From assembly GCA_964235675.1 (NCBI GenBank), contig CAXSEA010000041.1, positions 1 to 20,868 of the forward strand: 20,868 nucleotides of DNA, read 5' to 3'. Source of the stretch: CAXSEA01 sp964235675 (GTDB lineage Bacteria > Armatimonadota > Armatimonadia > Armatimonadales > Capsulimonadaceae). A program made the translations under genes and the position numbers. The notes beneath the pieces were generated by a model. That model was not told the DNA's origin. It saw nothing but the letters and a program-made list of their open reading frames with translations, and made no database searches. This document shows, piece by piece, positions 15,696-20,868 of the stretch (positions are counted from its first letter, which is position 1; the number at the start of each line of letters is the position of its first letter).

Positions 15696-17663
15696 ATGGA
15701 CTACACACGCCGCAAGCGCTCGCGGGATGCGAGCACTCGTGCAAAAATTATCGCTTCGATACTCGCGGTCGGCGCTGCTTTCGCTGTATCCCAAACGTCG
15801 GCGCACGCCGATCCTGTCGCCTCTGACGGGGCCGTGGGTGTGAACGCGCAGTGGGAAGCGGGCACTTCGCCTAACTGGTACATCGAGCTTCAGCGCCAGG
15901 GCATCTACAGCGTCGACGACGGAATGCGCACCGAGAACGATGCCGAAATCCGTGCCGGCCTGCAGCAATTCGATTGGGGTTTCGCCCATCAAGGCTCTAA
16001 TGGCTCGTTCCCCGGAACCGCGGGCGGCAGTATCGGCCAGGAATTTCATAGCACCTCACTTTTCCTGGAAGCCGTAGCCCGCGCCGCTATTGAGCTGAAG
16101 TCTTATTCTCCTATCACCTATAAGCTCGACGACAACTACTACAATTCTAAAATCAGCCAGTACACCGCCGCTGTCGATGCTGCGGCGCATTGGATGACTC
16201 GTCCGAGCGTAGCTATCGCCGGTCAAAAGTACAATTTCCCATTCACGCACCGCCGGTACCTCCTGGCGGCGACTTTGGCGGAAGCGGGCGCTCTCACCGG
16301 CGACTCCAGCTTCTCCGACGATGCCGTGCCTTATGTCGAGCAAGGGCTCGCGCGCCAATTAGGCCGCGGATGGACCGCCGCTGTCACCAAAAACGCCGAC
16401 GGCACTTTCCCGCCGGCTGTCTTGCAATCGCCCGGCACGGTATCGCCATCCGGCACCTATGAAACCCTCACTGCAGTCGGAGTTAACCCGGAAAAAGGCG
16501 GCTACGATACCGAGTACCAGTGCACCGGCTTGTTCTACGCCAACATTTATTATCAGTACTGCACGGATTCGGATATTCGCCGGCAGCTTCTTGCGATGAC
16601 CCGAGCGGGCTTGAACTGGGAATCCGGCTTCGTCAACGACGATGGCACGGTGAGCACCATGGGCGACAGCCGTGCGGGAGTAGAGGACAACCGCGAAGGC
16701 GATGTCAAGACCACGACCAAAGGCATTACCTGGGCAGCCTTCGCTCTCGGCGCGCAGAACACCGGCGACGCGATCGACGCGATCTACGAGGCCAAAATCG
16801 CCGCGCAAGGCTTGAAGATCGATACGGACGCCGTGTCGGCTTATGGCGCAGCCGATGGCAACGAGGCCTGGGAGCACGATAAATCGCTGCCATGGTACAT
16901 CGGCAACCAGAAGATCGGCGTCGACTATGTCGAGGCCGGTATCGCCGAGGAAAACGACTCTTTAATCCAAGAGGGCCTGCTGATCTTCAACTGGGGCTTT
17001 ATCCACCAGAAGGCAAACGGCTCTTTCGGCACCACGGCCTCGTCTTGCGGCGGATCGGCCAGCTTTATCGAAGCCGCCGCTCGCGCCGCCAACGACTTAA
17101 CCCATTATGCGCCTCTGACCTATCAGCCGAGCGTAGACTATACGGCTTGGGCGCAGCAGACGCTCGGGAAATGCGAACGCTGCTGCAACTGGATGCTCAA
17201 AACCGGCAGCGGCCAGCAATCGCAAGTGGTGATTGCCAACTCCTCCAGCCGCAACTGGGAAGTGGCTGCGGCGCTGGCTGAAACCGGCAAGCTAACAGAC
17301 AACTCGGACTTGCAGAATAAAGCGCATGAGTACGCCGCCAACGCCATCAACTTGCAAAAAGATTCGGGAGAAGAGCCCGAAAACGGCGACGTTGACGTCA
17401 ACAACCAGGCTGTAGGCATGGGCTTCGCGTTCCGCTACGCCGTTAACTGCAACAGCGACTCTAAAGCAGCTGCGACCTTCGTCTCGCTCTACAAAGGCTT
17501 GACTTGGGAGAGCCAATTCGTCGGCATCGATGGCTTGATTTCCGGCACGGCGACTCCGGCCAGAGTGCAGATACAGCACACGTTCAGCATCGCCGCGACT
17601 CTCCCGATCAAAACTTACTATCAAATCGTCCGCTACCGGCTCGGCGATATCCCGGTCGAGTAA
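15696..17663 (+). CDS. Secreted two-lobed repeat protein of unknown family, paralogue B
   Basis: A 655-residue exported protein. The start is ATG at 15696, supported by AAGGA six bases or so upstream and by a proper signal peptide (RRKRSR, then a hydrophobic core, cleavage after SAHA at residue 38). The frame is open 41 codons further upstream but reads leader sequence. It aligns end to end with paralogue A, with more than half of residues identical by eye in lobe 1: ENDAEIRAGLQQFDWGF, GSNGSFPGTAGGS, FHSTSLFLEAVARA, FTHRRYLLAATLAE, GGYDTEYQCTGLFYA. Lobe 2 repeats the pattern: EENDSLIQEGLLIFNWGF, KANGSFG, GGSASFIEAAARA. Lobe 2 is rich in cysteine (KCERCCNW), suggesting disulfides or a metal site. 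Function is unknown; a carbohydrate-related surface role is an inference from the helical-repeat pattern and secretion. Confidence 0.9.
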   Translation: MDYTRRKRSRDASTRAKIIASILAVGAAFAVSQTSAHADPVASDGAVGVNAQWEAGTSPNWYIELQRQGIYSVDDGMRTENDAEIRAGLQQFDWGFAHQGSNGSFPGTAGGSIGQEFHSTSLFLEAVARAAIELKSYSPITYKLDDNYYNSKISQYTAAVDAAAHWMTRPSVAIAGQKYNFPFTHRRYLLAATLAEAGALTGDSSFSDDAVPYVEQGLARQLGRGWTAAVTKNADGTFPPAVLQSPGTVSPSGTYETLTAVGVNPEKGGYDTEYQCTGLFYANIYYQYCTDSDIRRQLLAMTRAGLNWESGFVNDDGTVSTMGDSRAGVEDNREGDVKTTTKGITWAAFALGAQNTGDAIDAIYEAKIAAQGLKIDTDAVSAYGAADGNEAWEHDKSLPWYIGNQKIGVDYVEAGIAEENDSLIQEGLLIFNWGFIHQKANGSFGTTASSCGGSASFIEAAARAANDLTHYAPLTYQPSVDYTAWAQQTLGKCERCCNWMLKTGSGQQSQVVIANSSSRNWEVAAALAETGKLTDNSDLQNKAHEYAANAINLQKDSGEEPENGDVDVNNQAVGMGFAFRYAVNCNSDSKAAATFVSLYKGLTWESQFVGIDGLISGTATPARVQIQHTFSIAATLPIKTYYQIVRYRLGDIPVE

Positions 17664-17694
17664 TCGGCCACCATACGTCTAAACAGCTCCGACG

Positions 17695-17760
17695 ACAAAC
17701 GCCAAAGCGCCGCCCCGCACGTTCACAAGACGCGCTTGGGCGGCGCTTTAGCGTTTGTTC
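17695..17760 (+). terminator. Long hairpin terminator after paralogue B
   Basis: ACAAACGCCAAAGCGCCGCCC (17695-17715) pairs with 17738-17758 over 21 positions with a single mismatch, with a 22-base loop. Ts in the 3' arm and the TTC tail (GCGTTTGTTC) give a modest U-rich tract. It lies 32 bases after the stop. Confidence 0.75.
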
Positions 17761-17822
17761 TCAATTGCTGCCGAGCATGATTCCCACCTAAACAAGCATT
17801 AAGAATAGTATTTGTTCACCAC

Positions 17823-17851
17823 TTGTATATTATCATTATTGATAATATAAT
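17823..17851 (+). promoter_or_regulatory. Promoter with overlapping operator for the regulator-hydrolase pair
   Basis: TTGTAT (17823-17828) and a perfect TATAAT (17846-17851) are spaced by 17 bases. A 24-base perfect palindrome, TATATTATCA-TTAT-TGATAATATA (17826-17849), fills the spacer. A dimeric winged-helix protein bound there would block RNA polymerase, so the downstream regulator probably represses its own promoter. Confidence 0.65.
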
Positions 17852-17878
17852 AGATTCCATCAGCGAAGGAGATTGTCC

Positions 17879-18442
17879 ATGGCAGCGTTAGCGGCGGACG
17901 TGATTATGCACCCGGTTCGAATGCGCATCGTCGCCACTCTGGCCGGCCGCCGATTGACTACCCAGCAGATCGGCGCGGCGCTTCCGGACGTCTCCCAGGC
18001 CACGCTGTACCGGCACCTAAGCCGCTTGATGAAGGCCGATGTAATCGAAGTGATCGAGCAGCGCCCGATTCGCGGCGTCGTCGAGAAAGTCTATGCGGTG
18101 GCAAGCGCGTCCGCCATTCAGCTCGACGTCGGCGGGATGACCCGCGATGACTGGCAGCGCGGCTTTGCCGCTTACACCGCCTCCCTGCTCGGGCAGTTCT
18201 CGACCTATATACGCCAGGAGCAGGCCGATCCCACCGTCGACGGCGTTTCCTTTCGGACCGGCCCACTCTACCTCACCGACGAGGAGCTTCAAAAATTCAG
18301 TGCGGACCTCCGCGCCATTCTGGAACCGCTTTTGAACAATAAACCGTCGCTTGGACGGCGTCGCCGCCTGATCTCTACAGTTCTCATTCCTGACATAGAC
18401 ATCGGAGAGGCCGAACCCTCCGATGCCGGAGAAAGCTTATGA
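17879..18442 (+). CDS. Winged helix-turn-helix (ArsR-like) transcriptional regulator
   Basis: A 187-residue cytoplasmic regulator. Residues 1-75 form a winged helix: HPVRMRIVATL, then LTTQQIGAALPDVSQATLYRHLSRLMKADVIEV with the recognition helix SQATLYRHLSRL, and a wing around RGVVEKVYAV. The C-terminal 110 residues are alpha-helical and probably bind a ligand or dimerise. The ATG at 17879 is preferred over a TTG two codons earlier, because AAGGAG (17866-17871) is then 7 bases away. Its stop overlaps the hydrolase start as ATGA, so the two are translationally coupled. No cysteine metal site like that of classical ArsR is visible, so the ligand is probably organic. A palindrome in its promoter suggests autoregulation. 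Confidence 0.93.
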   Translation: MAALAADVIMHPVRMRIVATLAGRRLTTQQIGAALPDVSQATLYRHLSRLMKADVIEVIEQRPIRGVVEKVYAVASASAIQLDVGGMTRDDWQRGFAAYTASLLGQFSTYIRQEQADPTVDGVSFRTGPLYLTDEELQKFSADLRAILEPLLNNKPSLGRRRRLISTVLIPDIDIGEAEPSDAGESL

Positions 18443-19893
18443 AACGTCTGCTTACTTTTTGCGCCTGCCTTGCCGTGCTGCTACACGTCTCTGTGGGCGC
18501 GCAAGCGCAGCAATCGCCCAATGGTTTAATAGGTAATTGGATCGGGCCGATAAGCGTTAACGGGATGACGCTTCATCTGGTGGTGCATTTCACCGCAAAA
18601 CCAGACGGAACCTTGGCTGCCACGGCGGACAGTCCCGACCAAGGCGCGACAGGCATTCCCTTCAGCGTTTGCCGCGTCAACGGAACCGCGGTGCACCTGG
18701 AAGCAGCCGCTATCGGAGCGGCCTACGACGGAGTGCTGGACCCCGCCGGTAAAACAATCGTTGGACACTGGATGCAAGGCGGGTCGAGTTTCCCGTTGAT
18801 TATAAGCAAAACCGACCAGGCCGCAGTGCCGCAGATGATTCGCCCACAAGAGCCGAGGCCGCCGTTTCCGTATGCTGTGCGCGATGTCGCCTACCCCGGC
18901 GGCGCGCCTGGAGTGACGATCTCCGGCACCCTGACCATGCCGCAAGGCAAAGGGCCGTTTCCGGCGGTGCTGCTGATCTCCGGCTCAGGCCCCAATAACC
19001 GGGATGAGCAAGTCCTTGGCCATAAACCGTTCCTGCTGCTGGCCGATACTCTGACTCGCCGCGGCATCGCGGTCTTGCGCTACGATAAGCGCGGTGTCGG
19101 CAAGTCCACCGGCTCGTATGCCAAGGCGACCAGCGCCGATTTCGCGCAAGATGCTGCCGCAGGTGTGGCATATCTACGAACTCAAAGCGCAATCAACCAA
19201 AAGAGCATCGGCCTGCTCGGCCACAGCGAGGGCGGTCTCATCGCTCCCATGGTCGCCGCGGCTCATCCCACGCAAATCGCCTTTGTCGTTTTATTGGCGG
19301 CGCCCGGCATGACTGGTGAGAAAATCCTGCTGGCTCAAAGCGATTTGATCGCAAGAGCCGACGGCGCGTCCGCCCAGGAGCTCGCTCAAAACGACGCGCT
19401 CCAGCGCCGGCTCTTTGCCATTGTCAGCGGGCAGCCGAATCAGGCGTTGGCCCAGCAGCAGGCGCAGGCCGCTATTCTCAAAACGTTCAGCGGGATGATC
19501 CCGGCCGACAAAGCTCAAATCCTCGATCCAAAGGCTTACGCAAATGCCCAAGTAGCCGAACTGAATTCGCCTTGGATGCGCTATTTCTTGGCTTTTGACC
19601 CACGAGCGGATTTGCAAAAGACGCGCTGCCCGGTACTGGCCATCGACGGCTCCAAAGACCTGCAGGTGCCTCCGGCGGAAGATCTCTCGAGAATTGCCAA
19701 TGCTCTCCACGCAGGCGGCAACTCCCAGGTGACCATCAAGGAGTTTCCAAACCTGAATCATCTCTTCCAGACGTGTAAGACCGGCTCGCCGACCGAGTAC
19801 GCGCAGATCGAGGAGACCATGGCGCCCGTTGCGCTCACGACAATCGCCGATTGGATCGTCGCTCACGCAGCATCCGGCGCGGCGCACCGCTAA
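18439..19893 (+). CDS. Exported alpha/beta hydrolase (serine esterase/peptidase type)
   Basis: A 484-residue protein with a signal peptide (MKRLLTF, hydrophobic core, cleavage after AQA at about residue 23). A beta-rich N-terminal domain (about 25-125: LIGNWIGPISVNGMTLHLVVHF) precedes the alpha/beta-hydrolase domain. The nucleophile is S263 in GHSEGG. D407 in AIDGSKDLQVP and H441 in FPNLNHLFQ complete the triad. LISGSGPNNRDE and LRYDKRGVGKS are typical of the S33-like family commonly annotated as alpha/beta hydrolase or serine aminopeptidase. The substrate is unknown; export and the N-terminal domain suggest an ester or peptide outside the cytoplasm. It starts within the stop of the regulator gene and is probably controlled by it. 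Confidence 0.94.
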   Translation: MKRLLTFCACLAVLLHVSVGAQAQQSPNGLIGNWIGPISVNGMTLHLVVHFTAKPDGTLAATADSPDQGATGIPFSVCRVNGTAVHLEAAAIGAAYDGVLDPAGKTIVGHWMQGGSSFPLIISKTDQAAVPQMIRPQEPRPPFPYAVRDVAYPGGAPGVTISGTLTMPQGKGPFPAVLLISGSGPNNRDEQVLGHKPFLLLADTLTRRGIAVLRYDKRGVGKSTGSYAKATSADFAQDAAAGVAYLRTQSAINQKSIGLLGHSEGGLIAPMVAAAHPTQIAFVVLLAAPGMTGEKILLAQSDLIARADGASAQELAQNDALQRRLFAIVSGQPNQALAQQQAQAAILKTFSGMIPADKAQILDPKAYANAQVAELNSPWMRYFLAFDPRADLQKTRCPVLAIDGSKDLQVPPAEDLSRIANALHAGGNSQVTIKEFPNLNHLFQTCKTGSPTEYAQIEETMAPVALTTIADWIVAHAASGAAHR

Positions 19894-19903
19894 AAATCAT
19901 GAA

Positions 19904-19935
19904 GCGCCTTGAGCAAACAATACTGCTCAAGGCGC
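19904..19935. terminator. Bidirectional terminator between convergent genes
   Basis: A perfect 12-bp stem GCGCCTTGAGCA / TGCTCAAGGCGC (19904-19915, 19924-19935) with an 8-base loop. It lies 10 bases after the hydrolase stop and 10 bases after the end of the convergent endonuclease gene. On the minus strand a GATTTTTAG tract follows a few bases later; on the plus strand no T run is present. Confidence 0.7.
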
Positions 19936-19945
19936 GCCCTCCACG

Positions 19946-20611
19946 CTAGCTTTTCGCGGTACCGGATGAATTACCGTAGGCGCACCATTGCCGGACTGGG
20001 CACTCGTGGCAGCGAGGAACGCTCGGCAAGCAAATAGCGCGTCCGTGCTGCAGAAACAAGCGATTCGACCCAATCCACCAGTCGCGCGGCAGAACGTGCT
20101 CCAGCTTCCGCTCGGTCTGCTCCGGCGTCTTTGTTGACACCCAGCCGAGTCGGTTGGAAATGCGATGCATGTGCGTATCGACGCAAAGCGCCGGCTTCTC
20201 GAAAGCGTAAATCAAGACGCAGTTAGCCGTCTTGCGCCCGACTCCAGGCAACGCGAGCAGAGCCTCAATATCGTCCGGCACCTGCCCGCCATATTTATCC
20301 ACCAAAATATTGGCGAGCTCAACCAAGCGGGGAGCTTTCGTCTCAGGGTACAGGCTGCCGGCCAGAATCGGCACCAGGTCACTCGGAACTGCTTGGGCTA
20401 GGGCAGGGGCATCGGGGTACCGCGAGAACAAAAGATTGCTGATGCGCGTGGTGTCTTCCTCACGCGTTCGCTGCGAGACAATCGTCGAGACCAAGACCTT
20501 GAACGGATCGCCCAATTCAATTGCGCCGCGCCCATGGTAGGTAGCGGCGAGCGTTTCCATAACAGGACGGACATCGGCTTCGGACGGGGAGAATTGTGGT
20601 ACTTCAAGCAT
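19946..20611 (-). CDS. nth: Endonuclease III-family DNA glycosylase (HhH-GPD, 4Fe-4S)
   Basis: A 221-residue base-excision repair enzyme that removes oxidised pyrimidines and nicks the abasic site. The helix-hairpin-helix is LPGVGRKTA (121-129) with catalytic lysine K127. The catalytic aspartate is D145 in VDTHMHRISNRLGW, 18 residues on, as in the family. The iron-sulfur cluster ligands are C194, C201, C204 and C210 (C-x6-C-x2-C-x5-C). The N-terminal part is somewhat divergent (STIVSQRTREEDTTRISNLLF instead of the usual SAQTTD segment), so substrate range may differ from E. coli Nth. The ATG at 20611 has a weak Shine-Dalgarno. It stands alone, convergent with the hydrolase. Confidence 0.93.
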   Translation of the reverse strand: MLEVPQFSPSEADVRPVMETLAATYHGRGAIELGDPFKVLVSTIVSQRTREEDTTRISNLLFSRYPDAPALAQAVPSDLVPILAGSLYPETKAPRLVELANILVDKYGGQVPDDIEALLALPGVGRKTANCVLIYAFEKPALCVDTHMHRISNRLGWVSTKTPEQTERKLEHVLPRDWWIGSNRLFLQHGRAICLPSVPRCHECPVRQWCAYGNSSGTAKS

Positions 20612-20774
20612 TATCCGAGATGTTCCGCCGAGACTCGTCTTCTAAACTGTGCCCTCGGGCATACCAAGGCCGATGTGTAGATCTGTAGAGTTCGACTGCT
20701 TGAGAACGCAGTGATGCTTTGGCATGAGCAGAAGCGGCAAATCCCATTTCACTTGGCGAGCGTTAATGGCAGTT

Positions 20775-20850
20775 GTCTCTATAATCGATCAAAGTTCGGG
20801 CGATCTAGCCCCTTCGCTTTATAGAGACTGTAGCGGGTAGGTACTATAAT
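20775..20850 (+). promoter_or_regulatory. Candidate promoter reading out of the window, with an inverted repeat
   Basis: TAGAGA (20822-20827) and TATAAT (20845-20850) have 17-base spacing. The inverted repeat GTCTCTATAA (20775-20784) / TTATAGAGAC (20819-20828) overlaps this -35 and also carries a second TATAAT at 20780-20785. The rest of 20612-20868 shows no gene. The gene it would serve lies to the right of the window. Confidence 0.4.
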
Positions 20851-20868
20851 AGCTCGAGGATTTTTAGG

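Overview
This window is bacterial chromosomal DNA with moderately high GC, dense genes and ordinary intergenic gaps. I see no phage, plasmid or CRISPR signature. The gene set suggests a free-living heterotroph that handles sulfated or complex polymers: a formylglycine sulfatase, a sulfotransferase, CysDN, RtcA, a SWIM/SNF2 helicase and two large secreted repeat proteins. Taxonomy cannot be fixed from the sequence. Armatimonadota or a similar environmental lineage is only a weak guess. The sequence is a draft scaffold: 100 Ns at 3768-3867 are flanked by a 55-base exact duplication, which looks like two unmerged contig ends.

Left part (1-5021). A SWIM-SNF2 helicase runs off the left edge on the minus strand (1-2703). 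Behind it are a SUKH-like hypothetical gene (2854-3615, minus), a small conserved protein (3879-4148, plus) whose leader lies across the gap, a terminator, and a membrane-anchored SIMPL-domain protein (4230-5021, minus) that carries an apparent one-base frameshift in an A8 tract near its end.

Middle (5147-11703, all minus). Transcription order is sulfotransferase, sulfatase, cysD, HD-domain phosphohydrolase, cysN, rtcA. CysD and CysN make APS from sulfate and ATP. An APS kinase, not present here, would convert it to PAPS for the sulfotransferase, and the sulfatase can remove sulfate. The HD enzyme sits between the two ATP sulfurylase subunits and might clear a nucleotide by-product. A 142-bp element with 47-bp perfect inverted arms lies between the HD gene and cysN. 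It supplies the last 11 codons and stop of the HD gene and the leader next to the cysN start.

Right-centre (11704-17663). A gene-poor, partly AT-rich stretch with several inverted repeats precedes two tandem paralogous secreted proteins (12937-14910 and 15696-17663, plus). Each is about 655 residues, has a signal peptide and consists of two related lobes. I do not recognise a named family. The pattern suits an alpha/alpha-toroid-like extracellular protein that acts on or binds carbohydrate, but that is inference. Each has a structured leader and is followed by strong hairpins.

Right end (17823-20868). A winged-helix regulator with a palindrome inside its own promoter is translationally coupled (ATGA overlap) to an exported alpha/beta hydrolase. 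A convergent endonuclease III-family gene follows, and a promoter-like segment points out of the window.
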